From assembly GCF_030519355.1 (NCBI RefSeq), contig NZ_JAUMKC010000024.1, forward strand, positions 36,968 to 100,967: a DNA stretch of 64,000 bases, in the 5' to 3' direction. Of this stretch, positions 1 to 8,162 are shown piece after piece. A program made the translations under genes and the position numbers. The notes below the pieces were generated by a model. It was not told where the DNA came from. It did no database searches and saw nothing but the letters and a program-made list of their open reading frames with translations. Position 1 is the stretch's first letter. The number at the start of each line of letters is the position of its first letter. Source of the stretch: Mucilaginibacter sp. L3T2-6 (GTDB taxonomy: Bacteria > Bacteroidota > Bacteroidia > Sphingobacteriales > Sphingobacteriaceae).

Positions 1-321
1 AAATCCACGATGCGTGTACACATGATCCGCTATAGTGCCCCATGCTACATACAGGAAATATGCCATCGTAAAAACGGCAGGTATCAAAGCGTTTAATTGA
101 AAAAAGCCCGGCTTGATATTGGAAACATTGATAAAGCCGCTCACCAGATACGTTTGGTAACATATAACCAGGGCCATGCCAAATGTTGTTAACAAGTTTG
201 CTATTGCGAAGTCAATGCGTTGATCAGCTCCGCCGGAATAAGAGAGCCTCATAAAAAGTTCGCCGGCGGCAAAAGGCAAAAAAAGCAAGATGGTTTGCCA
301 AAGGTTTAGTTTAGCAGGCAT
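1..321 (-). CDS. Membrane protein, N-terminal 107 residues only (truncated by the window edge)
   Basis: The reverse strand reads from an ATG at 321 without a stop to the window edge, giving MPAKLNLWQTILLFLPFAAG at the N-terminus. At least three hydrophobic stretches are visible (about residues 8-22, 40-60 and 78-95), so this is an inner-membrane protein. The reading is open over all 107 codons and the hydrophobic pattern is coherent, which supports a real gene. I do not recognise the family, and the C-terminal part is missing. It lies downstream of dnaA on the same strand, separated by a hairpin that probably ends dnaA transcription. Confidence 0.6.
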   Translation of the reverse strand, partial: MPAKLNLWQTILLFLPFAAGELFMRLSYSGGADQRIDFAIANLLTTFGMALVICYQTYLVSGFINVSNIKPGFFQLNALIPAVFTMAYFLYVAWGTIADHVYTHRGF

Positions 322-366
322 TTCAAGAGTAATTTTCACTAATGTAGCGTTTGAAATGGTGGTATG

Positions 367-398
367 CAAAAAAGCCCTGCACAAAAAAAGTACAGGGC
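367..398 (-). terminator. Rho-independent terminator of dnaA
   Basis: On the minus strand a 9-bp stem with one mismatch (arms at 374-382 and 390-398, core GCCCTG/CAGGGC) and a 7-base loop is followed by a run of T (A on the plus strand, 368-373). It lies 25 bases after the dnaA stop codon, as expected for an intrinsic terminator. Confidence 0.75.
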
Positions 399-422
399 CT
401 CAAATCATTATTATAAGATCAG

Positions 423-1850
423 TTAGGACATTTTAAGCTTCTTCTGAATATCGGCTACGTAGCCTTTGAATTTTTTATCGGTATCAATCAAATCTTCTAC
501 GGTCTGGCAGGCATAGATAACCGTAGAGTGGTCGCGGCCGCCAAAGAAATGACCGATAGATTTAAGCGAGCTTTTGGTGTGTGCCTTCGCCAGGTACATA
601 GAGATCTGTCGGGCCTGTACAATCTCGCGTTTGCGGGTTTGCGATTTTACCATTTCGATAGGTACCTCGAAGTACTCGCAAACCAGGTTCTGGATGTACT
701 CCATCGAGATCTCCTTCGAAGAGTTCTTCACAAAGTTTTTCAACATTTGTTTAGCCAGGTTCAGATCGATCTCCTTGCGGTTCAGGGTTGACTGGGCCAG
801 TAAGGAAACCATTGCGCCTTCCAGTTCACGCACATTATTATCGATGTTATGTGCAACGTATTCTATCACATCGTTTGACAATTCGATGCCATCCTGGTAA
901 GTCTTATTTTTAAGGATGGCCATGCGGGTTTCCAGGTCAGGGACTTGTAAGTCGGCCGAAAGCCCCCATTTAAATCGGGATAGTAAACGCTCTTCCAGGC
1001 CAGCGAGGTCTTTGGGTGCTTTATCCGATGTTATAATAACCTGTTTGCCTGATTGGTGCAGGTGATTAAAGATGTGGAAGAAGAAATCCTGGGTCTTTTC
1101 TTTACCGGCAAAGTTATGCACATCGTCCATGATCAGCACATCAATAGCCTGGTAAAAGTTCACAAAGTCGTTAATGTTATTATGCTTCAGTGCATCAACA
1201 AACTGCTGGGTGAATTTCTCGCACGATACATATAATACCAACTTATCAGGCAGCGAATTTTTAATTTCGTTACCGATAGCCTGGGCAAGGTGTGTTTTAC
1301 CTAAGCCTACACCGCCATATATCATCAGCGGGTTGAATGAGGTTCCGCCCGGCTTTGCAGCCACGGCATAGCCGGCCGAACGGGCGAGCCTGTTACAATC
1401 GCCCTCTACAAAGTTAGCAAAGGTGTAATTACGGTTAAGCTGCGGGTCTACATTCAGCTTTTTTAATCCGGGGATTACGAAAGGATTTTTGATGTCCTTA
1501 TTTATTGAAATCGGTATCGGCATCGACTGATTTTTTGCTTCAGCGCCATTCCCGTTTGAGGGTAAATTTGTGGTGTATGGCTTGCTGGATGATGACTGTT
1601 CTACTACTATATTATACTCCAAACGCCCATCGTCGCCTAATTGTTTTTTAATCGTCTTGCGCAATAGCCCAACATAATGTTCTTCTAACCATTCGTAAAA
1701 AAATAAACTTGGCACCTGAATGGTAAGTACGCTTCCTTCCATCCTTAAAGCTTTAATTGGTTCGAACCAGGTTTTAAAGCTTTGTGCCGGTATGTTGTCT
1801 TTTATGATTTGAAGGCAGCTATTCCAAACAGAAGTACAAGTTTTTTCCAT
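423..1850 (-). CDS. dnaA: Chromosomal replication initiator protein DnaA
   Basis: DnaA binds origin DnaA boxes as an ATP complex, opens the duplex and loads the replicative helicase. The 475-residue length is normal. Domain I (about 1-80) and a poorly conserved linker (about 85-135) precede the AAA+ module, with Walker A GGVGLGKTH at about 179-187 and a Walker B/DEAD-like LIMDDVHN near 240. The C-terminal helix-turn-helix contains the DnaA signature GGRDHSTVIYA at about 437-447. The ATG at 1850 gives MEKTCTSVW, a natural N-terminus for domain I. The gene stands alone: the neighbour across the 423-base upstream gap is the mutase gene on the same strand, and dnaN is not in the window. Confidence 0.98.
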   Translation of the reverse strand: MEKTCTSVWNSCLQIIKDNIPAQSFKTWFEPIKALRMEGSVLTIQVPSLFFYEWLEEHYVGLLRKTIKKQLGDDGRLEYNIVVEQSSSSKPYTTNLPSNGNGAEAKNQSMPIPISINKDIKNPFVIPGLKKLNVDPQLNRNYTFANFVEGDCNRLARSAGYAVAAKPGGTSFNPLMIYGGVGLGKTHLAQAIGNEIKNSLPDKLVLYVSCEKFTQQFVDALKHNNINDFVNFYQAIDVLIMDDVHNFAGKEKTQDFFFHIFNHLHQSGKQVIITSDKAPKDLAGLEERLLSRFKWGLSADLQVPDLETRMAILKNKTYQDGIELSNDVIEYVAHNIDNNVRELEGAMVSLLAQSTLNRKEIDLNLAKQMLKNFVKNSSKEISMEYIQNLVCEYFEVPIEMVKSQTRKREIVQARQISMYLAKAHTKSSLKSIGHFFGGRDHSTVIYACQTVEDLIDTDKKFKGYVADIQKKLKMS

Positions 1851-2273
1851 ATGTAAAATTTTAAAATATTGATTTCCAACCCCCAGCGAAACACAATTTG
1901 GAACTGCTACGGAACATCGAATATTCTAAAAAAAAGTGGATAAAAAAATTAATTTTCAACATTTTTAGTAAATAAATTTCTCAAATAACAGGGCGTTTTT
2001 TAGGGGAATTTGAAGATAAAATATTATACTTCGCGCCAGCAATATCTCGTTGATTATCTATTTAACTAAACCAATATTTTTTTAATTATTTATCGCATTC
2101 CGAAGCCCGAATGTGCTTTCCTATCTGGGTTTAAAGGTCAATAAGTTGACAGTTTTTAAGCTATAATAACCAACGGGATCAGGGATGGTTTAACTTTTTT
2201 GCAATAAATGTTACTGCTTTTTAAAGACACGGCATAGCCCTGAATACAAACCGGTTAATAAAATATTTTGTCC
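1851..2273. other. AT-rich gap upstream of dnaA with one DnaA-box-like site
   Basis: This 423-base stretch holds no convincing gene. It is AT-rich, particularly 1911-2090. Positions 1935-1943 read TTATCCACT on the minus strand, one base from the TTATCCACA DnaA-box consensus. I found no second good match, so autoregulation of dnaA by this single site is as likely as an origin. The dnaA promoter should also lie here, but no clear TAnnTTTG box was seen. Confidence 0.35.
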
Positions 2274-3821
2274 CTAATATTCGCCAAAAATACTCCGTAA
2301 CACGTCGGATATTTCTCCGAGGGTAGCGTAAGCCTCAACGGACCTTAAGATGTAAGGCATCAGGTTTTCGCTGCCTTCGGCAGCTCTGCCAAGTTCATGC
2401 AGACAGTCAGCAACGGCTTTGGCATTTCTGGTGCTTTTCAGCCTTTCAATTTTTTCCGATTGGGTCTTCCGTATAGCGTCATCAACCCTGAAAACACTAA
2501 CGTGGCTTTCTTCAGCTTCTGTGAATTTGTTAACTCCTACTAACACTTTTTCACCACTTTCAATATCCTGTTGATATTCGTATGCCGACCGCGCAATTTC
2601 CTGCTGGATGTAATCCTGCTCAATTGCTTTTACCGAACCGCCCATGGCGTCTATCTTATCTATATATACCTGCGCCCCCTGTTCCAGCTCATTGGTAAGG
2701 GCCTCTATAAAATAAGAACCGGCGAGAGGATCGACGGTGTCTGTCACCCCGCTTTCAAATGCGATAATCTGCTGGGTACGCAGCGCTATTTTTGCTGCCG
2801 CCTCTGTTGGTAATGAAATGGCTTCGTCGTATCCGTTGGTATGTAATGATTGCGTTCCGCCTAAAACCGCTGCCAGTGCCTGGTTACTAACCCGAACAAT
2901 ATTGTTCATGGGCTGCTGTGCCGTTAGAGTTGAGCCCCCGGTTTGGGTATGAAAGCGGAGCTTTTGGGCGCCCGGGTCGGTAGCGCCAAGCGCTTTGGTG
3001 ATATGTGCCCACATGCGGCGGGCTGCCCTGAACTTGGCTATTTCTTCAAAAAAATTGTTATGGCAATTAAAGAAGAACGAAAGCCTTTTAGCAAACACGT
3101 TTATATCAAGTCCTTTCTGCAGCGCAGCCTTTAAATAAGCCTTTCCGTTTGCCAGCGTAAATGCCAGTTCCTGCACGGCAGTAGAACCTGCCTCACGGAT
3201 ATGGTAGCCGGATATAGATATGGTATTCCATTTAGGTACCTCTTTGCTGCAATATTCAAATACATCTGTAATTAAGCGCATGGAAGCCTCGGGCGGATAT
3301 ATATAGGTACCGCGCGCGGCATACTCTTTTAGTATATCGTTTTGTATGGTGCCTGAGATTTGTTTGATATCTGCACCCTGCTTTTTAGCCAATGCGATAT
3401 ACATACATAATAATATAGGTGCGGTAGCATTGATCGTCATTGAGGTAGTGATGTTCTGCAGCTGAATACCGTCAAAAAGAATCTCCATATCCTGCAGCGA
3501 ATCGATAGCCACCCCAACTTTGCCTACTTCGCCTTCCGCGAGTTCATGGTCAGAATCATAACCAATCTGTGTCGGCAGATCAAAGGCGACGGAAAGACCC
3601 ATTGTTCCCTGGCTAAGCAGGTAGTGATATCTTTTGTTTGATTCTTCCGCAGTTGAAAATCCCGCATACTGCCGCATGGTCCAGGGCTTACCCCGGTACA
3701 TATCTTTCTGAATACCCCTTGTAAATGGAAATTCACCCGGCCGCTCATTCATTGCAGACGGTGTGCAATAAACTTCCTTTATTTCAATACCGGATGTGGT
3801 GGTAAATTTCTTATCGCTCAT
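2274..3821 (-). CDS. Methylmalonyl-CoA mutase, large (catalytic) subunit without B12 domain
   Basis: The enzyme interconverts (R)-methylmalonyl-CoA and succinyl-CoA using adenosylcobalamin, linking propionate metabolism to the TCA cycle. The protein covers the TIM-barrel catalytic domain only, about 515 residues, and stops before the cobalamin-binding domain. A B12-binding small subunit must therefore be encoded elsewhere. Counting from the TTG at 3833, Tyr56 (RQYAGF), Arg174 (ARGTY) and His211 (GYHIREAG) match Tyr89, Arg207 and His244 of the Propionibacterium enzyme at a constant offset of 33. That supports methylmalonyl-CoA rather than isobutyryl-CoA as substrate. I prefer the ATG at 3821 (MSDKKF) to the TTG four codons upstream. 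The gene follows a small membrane protein gene on the same strand. Confidence 0.9.
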   Translation of the reverse strand: MSDKKFTTTSGIEIKEVYCTPSAMNERPGEFPFTRGIQKDMYRGKPWTMRQYAGFSTAEESNKRYHYLLSQGTMGLSVAFDLPTQIGYDSDHELAEGEVGKVGVAIDSLQDMEILFDGIQLQNITTSMTINATAPILLCMYIALAKKQGADIKQISGTIQNDILKEYAARGTYIYPPEASMRLITDVFEYCSKEVPKWNTISISGYHIREAGSTAVQELAFTLANGKAYLKAALQKGLDINVFAKRLSFFFNCHNNFFEEIAKFRAARRMWAHITKALGATDPGAQKLRFHTQTGGSTLTAQQPMNNIVRVSNQALAAVLGGTQSLHTNGYDEAISLPTEAAAKIALRTQQIIAFESGVTDTVDPLAGSYFIEALTNELEQGAQVYIDKIDAMGGSVKAIEQDYIQQEIARSAYEYQQDIESGEKVLVGVNKFTEAEESHVSVFRVDDAIRKTQSEKIERLKSTRNAKAVADCLHELGRAAEGSENLMPYILRSVEAYATLGEISDVLRSIFGEY

Positions 3822-3866
3822 ATATGCATTCAACTAATCGCTGATAGCGGCCCCCGATTAACTCAT

Positions 3867-4397
3867 TTAAAATATTTCTTCCAAGTCCCTTCTTAGCAAC
3901 CCTGCGCCCGCTTCGTACGGATTATCCTCCAACTGACTTAAGCTCGCCAGTAAAATTTTACTGAATTCAAGTCCGCTGGCGCCATCCGGCATGCCTTTGG
4001 CAGCATTATTAATTATGCCCACGGTATCGTCCTTTATACTTCTGACTACCCCCCAGGCCCTGCTGCTTACATATATCTGCTGGGTTACGTTATGCTGGTA
4101 TTCGTTGCGTATTTCTTCAAGCAGCAGGCTGTATAACTCGTGTGCCGAATATGCAGGCGCATTTAAACGGATAAGCATATTGGCCGGGTTAACGCGTTCA
4201 ATAAAAAGTACTAAACGCTCATAGGCCTGCAGGCGCAGCGGCAGGGTTTGATTGCTCAACGTTTTTTTAAATTCCAGTAATTGTATCTTTTCGTCCCTGT
4301 CAAGATAAGGCCTTATTAAATAAAAGGCTATCAGGATAAGCCCGATGCCGGCTATGGTAAACTTTAATATGTCCAAAAGGAAGGGCAACAGATTCAT
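3867..4397 (-). CDS. Conserved membrane-anchored protein of unknown function
   Basis: This 176-residue protein has one N-terminal membrane segment (about residues 5-28, LLDILKFTIAGIGLILIAFY) and then a soluble, mainly helical cytoplasmic part rich in charged residues. It resembles small proteins that I recall as widespread in Bacteroidota without known function. The C-terminus ends in acidic residues (RRDLEEIF). It lies 45 bases upstream of the mutase gene on the same strand, so the two may be co-transcribed, and it is divergent from the Fe-S carrier gene at 4489. No function can be inferred from the sequence. Confidence 0.8.
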   Translation of the reverse strand: MNLLPFLLDILKFTIAGIGLILIAFYLIRPYLDRDEKIQLLEFKKTLSNQTLPLRLQAYERLVLFIERVNPANMLIRLNAPAYSAHELYSLLLEEIRNEYQHNVTQQIYVSSRAWGVVRSIKDDTVGIINNAAKGMPDGASGLEFSKILLASLSQLEDNPYEAGAGLLRRDLEEIF

Positions 4398-4460
4398 GCT
4401 GATGAATGTTAAATGCGGGTCATAAATAAATTGGTCCGTGCAAAAATCCGCATTTTACCT

Positions 4461-4468
4461 TATATTTG
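4461..4468 (+). promoter_or_regulatory. Bacteroidota -7 promoter box (TATATTTG) for the Fe-S carrier gene
   Basis: TATATTTG matches the Bacteroidota -7 consensus TAnnTTTG exactly and lies 20 bases before the ATG at 4489. No clear -33 TTTG at normal spacing was seen. Confidence 0.55.
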
Positions 4469-4488
4469 TTTAGTTAATTGAAAATAAG

Positions 4489-4842
4489 ATGAGTACTGCT
4501 GTTGAAACTTCAACCGGTCCGGTTAGCTTTACGCCGGGTGCGGTAAAGGAATTAAATAAGTTACGGGACCAGCAAGAAATAGGCGATGATTTTGGTCTGC
4601 GTGTTGGTGTTGAAGGCGGCGGCTGTTCGGGTATGAACTATGTTTTAGGCTTCGACCAGAAAAAAGACGGCGACCAGGAATATGTTATCGACGGGATAAA
4701 AGTTTTTATGCACAAGGCTCACGGTCTTTATTTAGCAGGCATGCAGATCGATTTCCAGGACGGCTTGAATGCCCGCGGTTTTACTTTTAACAACCCTAAC
4801 GCGGCCAGTACGTGCGGATGCGGCAGTTCGTTCTCGGTATAA
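4489..4842 (+). CDS. A-type iron-sulfur cluster carrier (IscA/SufA/ErpA family)
   Basis: A-type carriers accept nascent Fe-S clusters from the assembly scaffold and pass them to apo-enzymes in the cytoplasm. The 117-residue protein has the three conserved cysteines: Cys46 in GGGCSGMNY, and Cys109 and Cys111 in STCGCGSSF near the C-terminus. The fold-defining central segment FQDGLNARGFTFNNPNA is intact. The gene has its own -7 box and is followed by a hairpin terminator, so it is probably monocistronic. No isc or suf neighbours are present, so the exact subfamily cannot be decided from context. Confidence 0.93.
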   Translation: MSTAVETSTGPVSFTPGAVKELNKLRDQQEIGDDFGLRVGVEGGGCSGMNYVLGFDQKKDGDQEYVIDGIKVFMHKAHGLYLAGMQIDFQDGLNARGFTFNNPNAASTCGCGSSFSV

Positions 4843-4866
4843 GAAATTTAAATATATAATTCAAAT

Positions 4867-4905
4867 GGCGAAAGGTATCAACTGCTTTTCGCCTTCTTAT
4901 TTTTG
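4867..4905 (+). terminator. Terminator of the Fe-S carrier gene
   Basis: The stem GGCGAAA (4867-4873) pairs with TTTCGCC (4887-4893) and is followed by TTCTTATTTTT. It lies 24 bases after the stop codon, between convergent genes. Confidence 0.65.
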
Positions 4906-4914
4906 TTCTGCAGC

Positions 4915-5694
4915 TTATTTCGCCAGTTCCTCCGCAATTAGTTTGCTAAAGTCATCTAGCATACCCGGCCCGTACCCCATGCTGTGTTTTTTAATATCTC
5001 CATCTTTTCCAACTATAACATTTGTCGGATAGCCCTTAACCTGGTACATAGCTGCGATTTTTCTGCCATCAGCAATATGATGATATTGAAAAGGCGTTGT
5101 CTTTAAAAACTCCTCGATTTTGTCTTTCTCATCAGTAGATACCCCAATAAACACTACATCAGGATTATTCGCATAGGCTGTTGCTATTTTGTTAAGTTCA
5201 GGCATCTCGGCCCGGCAAGGCGCGCAGCCAATAAACCAAAAGTTTATAATTACGACCTTGCCGGCCAGCTTATCCGGAAGCACCTCGTATCCATCAATTG
5301 CTTTGGCTCTAACAAAATTGAATTTAGCCCCTGTTCTGATCACACCGCTTTCATCGGGGTTCATTTTAGAACGCATTGCCTTGATTCGGGCCAGGTCCGC
5401 ATCACTCAATTTAACGAGCATGTAGTTATCCGAGCTATCGTCGGGCGCGCTATTTTTCCGTAGCATATAGCGGCCCGACAAAACCTTGTCATGCCACTCC
5501 TTATAAGCATACCGCCTGCCCATTGAATCTTTTACTAGTGTGGTCGAATCCATTACGTGCGTCCGGCTAAAGCTTTTGGTTGTAATTCCGGCAGCAGTTG
5601 TTCGTGTTATCGTTCCGGTTTCGGTTTTTGTAGCCGTTTGGCCCCAGGCTATATGGCCCAGCAATACCATACATAATAGAAGTACACGTTTCAT
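4915..5694 (-). CDS. Secreted TlpA/ResA-like thiol-disulfide oxidoreductase
   Basis: TlpA-like thioredoxins act outside the cytoplasm, usually reducing cysteines in cytochrome c or cofactor assembly. From the ATG at 5694 the protein has 259 residues: a signal peptide (MKRVLLLCMVLLGHIAWGQ), an unrecognised region of about 120 residues, then a thioredoxin fold with NFWFIGCAPCRAEMPEL, the CxxC lying at 157-160. The motif CAPC is not the classic CGPC or CPPC. A later cis-proline region reads VKGYPTNVIVGKDG. The frame is open upstream to 5754, but the signal peptide decides for 5694. Confidence 0.88.
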   Translation of the reverse strand: MKRVLLLCMVLLGHIAWGQTATKTETGTITRTTAAGITTKSFSRTHVMDSTTLVKDSMGRRYAYKEWHDKVLSGRYMLRKNSAPDDSSDNYMLVKLSDADLARIKAMRSKMNPDESGVIRTGAKFNFVRAKAIDGYEVLPDKLAGKVVIINFWFIGCAPCRAEMPELNKIATAYANNPDVVFIGVSTDEKDKIEEFLKTTPFQYHHIADGRKIAAMYQVKGYPTNVIVGKDGDIKKHSMGYGPGMLDDFSKLIAEELAK

Positions 5695-5729
5695 AGAGAT
5701 AAGTGAGGTTGATTTTTGCACATACATAA

Positions 5730-5873
5730 TTACAGATAAGTATGCGGCAGGCACAGCAAAAGATAGGTAAAAGCAACCACCGAAAGTACCGCGATAGAAT
5801 AGGGTATCAGGTCGGGGTACTCAAACTCCTTAAATAACCTGCGTTTGGTTGGATGAGTGATGATTGTGTCCAT
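5730..5873 (-). CDS. Possible small membrane protein (47 residues)
   Basis: An ATG at 5873 opens a 47-codon frame ending in TAA at 5730-5732, 35 bases before the TlpA-like gene on the same strand. The N-terminal half is charged (HPTKRRLFKEFEYPDL) and the C-terminal half is one hydrophobic segment (LIPYSIAVLSVVAFTYLLLC), a layout typical of small single-span proteins. It overlaps no better candidate and could be co-transcribed with the thioredoxin gene. I know no family, so this rests on composition and position only. Confidence 0.4.
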   Translation of the reverse strand: MDTIITHPTKRRLFKEFEYPDLIPYSIAVLSVVAFTYLLLCLPHTYL

Positions 5874-6075
5874 TTTTGTCTTTATTATCAGCGTATTAGC
5901 CCGGCCTTAACCAAAGTTAAGCAAAAAATATCCAATACAATATTGTCTTTATGACTGTTTCCCTTTCAGACAGCATAACTTTACGGTAAATTTTCATCAG
6001 AAAGTTATACCAATATTGGCGTGTAACAAACCAGTGGGTACCATAGTCTTACTGTCAAGCACTTTTTAACCAGAT

Positions 6076-7317
6076 ATGGCCGTAAAAACCACCTACAGAG
6101 AAAATATATCTATCGCCCTGCAGTCTATAGGCGGCAACAGGCTGCGTACATCGCTCACTGCGTTGATCATCGCTATTGGTATTATGGCCCTGGTAGGCAT
6201 TTTAACTGCTATTGAAGGGGTAAAGCAATTTACCAATGATGCTTTTTCCGGGCTTGGCGCCAACTCATTTACATTGCAAAATAGGGGTCAGGGGCTTGGC
6301 TTTGGTAATGGCGGTCACCGTAAGGTTTACCCTGCCATCAGGTATGACCAGGCCAGGGCATTTAAAGAAAAATTTGCCCTGCCAGCAGTCATCGCTATTA
6401 ACCTGCAGCTTTCGGGCACTGCAGTAGCTAAGTATGGCAATCAAAAAACCAACCCCAATATTTCGGTAAATGGTTCTAACGAGAACTACCTGGCAACCAA
6501 CGGACAGAAGCTGGCTTTCGGCCGTAACTTTTCTGCCTCGGAAATGGAGCACGGCAGCAATGTGGTGATGATCGGCAACGAAATAAAAAAGAAACTGTTC
6601 AAAGACGCAGACCCCATAAATAAGATGATTTATGTAGGCAACAACGAATATAAGGTGATAGGCGTTTTTGCGTCAAAAGGCTCCAGCGCCGGCTTTGGGG
6701 GAGATAAATTTTGTGTGATACCTGTTACCAAAGCTAACCAGCTTAAAGATTCATTGCATACCTCATTTACCATCACCGTAAAAGTAAGCAATCCGGCGGC
6801 CCTTGATGCCAGCATCGGCGAAGCCACCTCGTTATTCAGAAATATCCGCGGCCTGCGCGTTGGTAAAGAGGATAATTTTGAAATTGAAAGGAGCGATTCT
6901 ATACAACAGGAGTTGTCCGGTCAGTTAGCCTACATGACGATTGGCGGCGCCACCATAGGAATTATTACTCTTGTGGGAGCAGCAATCGGTTTGATGAATA
7001 TTATGCTGGTGTCCGTTACTGAACGCACACGCGAGATCGGCCTGCGTAAATCACTGGGAGCGACACCGTCCATCATACGCAAACAGTTTTTAATAGAAGC
7101 TATCGTAATATGCCTTATCGGCGGTGTTGGCGGTATTATTCTTGGGATGGCAATCGGCAATCTCATTGCCGTAAATATCAGCGGGTCATTCGTAACACCC
7201 TGGAAATGGTTGTTCGGAGCTATTGCGCTTTGTACCGGTATCGGCCTTGTTTCGGGTTTCTATCCTGCAAAAAAAGCGGCCCGGCTCGATCCGGTCGAAG
7301 CCCTGAGGTATGAGTAA
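6076..7317 (+). CDS. ABC transporter permease, MacB/FtsX type
   Basis: Proteins of this type form the membrane part of MacB-like mechanotransmission ABC systems that move peptides, lipoproteins or toxins across the envelope. The 413-residue protein shows the standard order: TM1 near 27-47, a large extracytoplasmic MacB core domain (about 55-275), then three C-terminal TM segments in an FtsX domain (about 285-405). The coupling region VTERTREIGLRKSLGATPS is visible before TM3. The C-terminus LDPVEALRYE is characteristic of the family. No ATPase gene is adjacent, so its partner must be encoded elsewhere. Confidence 0.9.
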   Translation: MAVKTTYRENISIALQSIGGNRLRTSLTALIIAIGIMALVGILTAIEGVKQFTNDAFSGLGANSFTLQNRGQGLGFGNGGHRKVYPAIRYDQARAFKEKFALPAVIAINLQLSGTAVAKYGNQKTNPNISVNGSNENYLATNGQKLAFGRNFSASEMEHGSNVVMIGNEIKKKLFKDADPINKMIYVGNNEYKVIGVFASKGSSAGFGGDKFCVIPVTKANQLKDSLHTSFTITVKVSNPAALDASIGEATSLFRNIRGLRVGKEDNFEIERSDSIQQELSGQLAYMTIGGATIGIITLVGAAIGLMNIMLVSVTERTREIGLRKSLGATPSIIRKQFLIEAIVICLIGGVGGIILGMAIGNLIAVNISGSFVTPWKWLFGAIALCTGIGLVSGFYPAKKAARLDPVEALRYE

Positions 7318-7408
7318 GATGTGCGAATAAGTCAATCAGACGTGCCGGTTTGGGTGGTTAAGAAAACCTTAAATAACAAGGTCATCAAATTTCTCATCCG
7401 CACATCTT
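7316..7408. repeat. Long-loop inverted repeat between convergent genes
   Basis: A perfect 10-base inverted repeat (AAGATGTGCG at 7316-7325, its complement at 7399-7408) brackets the gap between the permease and phosphatase genes. The loop of about 73 bases has no T-run pattern of a terminator. It may be one of the short-word repeat patches seen elsewhere in this window. Confidence 0.4.
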
Positions 7409-7420
7409 AACAACCGCGTG

Positions 7421-8161
7421 TTACTTCAGCAGCGTGTTTTTCAGCGGGTAGTCAAAAAGCAGTTTTTCAAGATAGGGCATCCTCAGCGCCTTCTTGAATG
7501 CCTCGGCATGCCTGGGATGGTGCATATCGCTGGATATAAAATTGATCAACTGGTTATCTATTAACTGCTCGGCAATTTTCTTTGCCCCCAGGCCGTAGTA
7601 ACCGGTTAACGATATAGTATTCATTTGAAAGTCTACCCCCCAGTCGTGAAGGTTCCTGAATTGCTCCAGGTCCATGTAGGGATACCGTTCAGGATGGGCC
7701 AGGATCGGTTTATAGCCTTTGTCCTTTAGTTTTTCAACTACAGGAATAGTATTAACGGGCTGATTGATGAATGAGAATTCAAAAAGCACATAATTGTCGC
7801 CCATTATCATCAATTCACCGGCATCTATCCTCTTTTCAAAAGTCTCATCGAAATAGTGTTCCGCAGCGGCCTGCACTTCTACATCAATGCTTTCCTTTTC
7901 CAGCTCGGCCTTAAGAATAGTAAGGGCGTTAGTTATAGTTTCAGCGTTGTTTCGGTAATAATCAACCATGATGTGTGGGGTGGCAATAAATTTCTTTATA
8001 CCTACCTCCATCATTTGTTTGATCAGGAATATTGATTCCTGCGGATTTTGTGCACCGTCATCAATGCCCGGCAGGATATGCGAGTGCATGTCGACGCCTA
8101 TCGAACTATAATCAAAAGTAATTTCCCGCTTCGCCTCTTTCTTTTTAAATAACCCAAACAT
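7421..8161 (-). CDS. CpsB/CapC-type tyrosine-protein phosphatase (PHP family)
   Basis: These metal-dependent phosphatases remove phosphate from tyrosine kinases that control capsule or exopolysaccharide chain length. The 246-residue protein (ATG at 8161) has the PHP signature DMHSHILPGIDDG near residue 25, a second metal site ATPHIMVDYY, AHPERYPY in the middle and SSDMHHPRH near the C-terminus. Exactly one base separates this ATG from the stop codon of rfbB, so the two genes are translationally linked. That favours 8161 over the open frame reaching 8221. The neighbouring nucleotide-sugar genes agree with a polysaccharide role; the cognate kinase is not in the window. Confidence 0.9.
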   Translation of the reverse strand: MFGLFKKKEAKREITFDYSSIGVDMHSHILPGIDDGAQNPQESIFLIKQMMEVGIKKFIATPHIMVDYYRNNAETITNALTILKAELEKESIDVEVQAAAEHYFDETFEKRIDAGELMIMGDNYVLFEFSFINQPVNTIPVVEKLKDKGYKPILAHPERYPYMDLEQFRNLHDWGVDFQMNTISLTGYYGLGAKKIAEQLIDNQLINFISSDMHHPRHAEAFKKALRMPYLEKLLFDYPLKNTLLK

Positions 8162-8162
8162 C

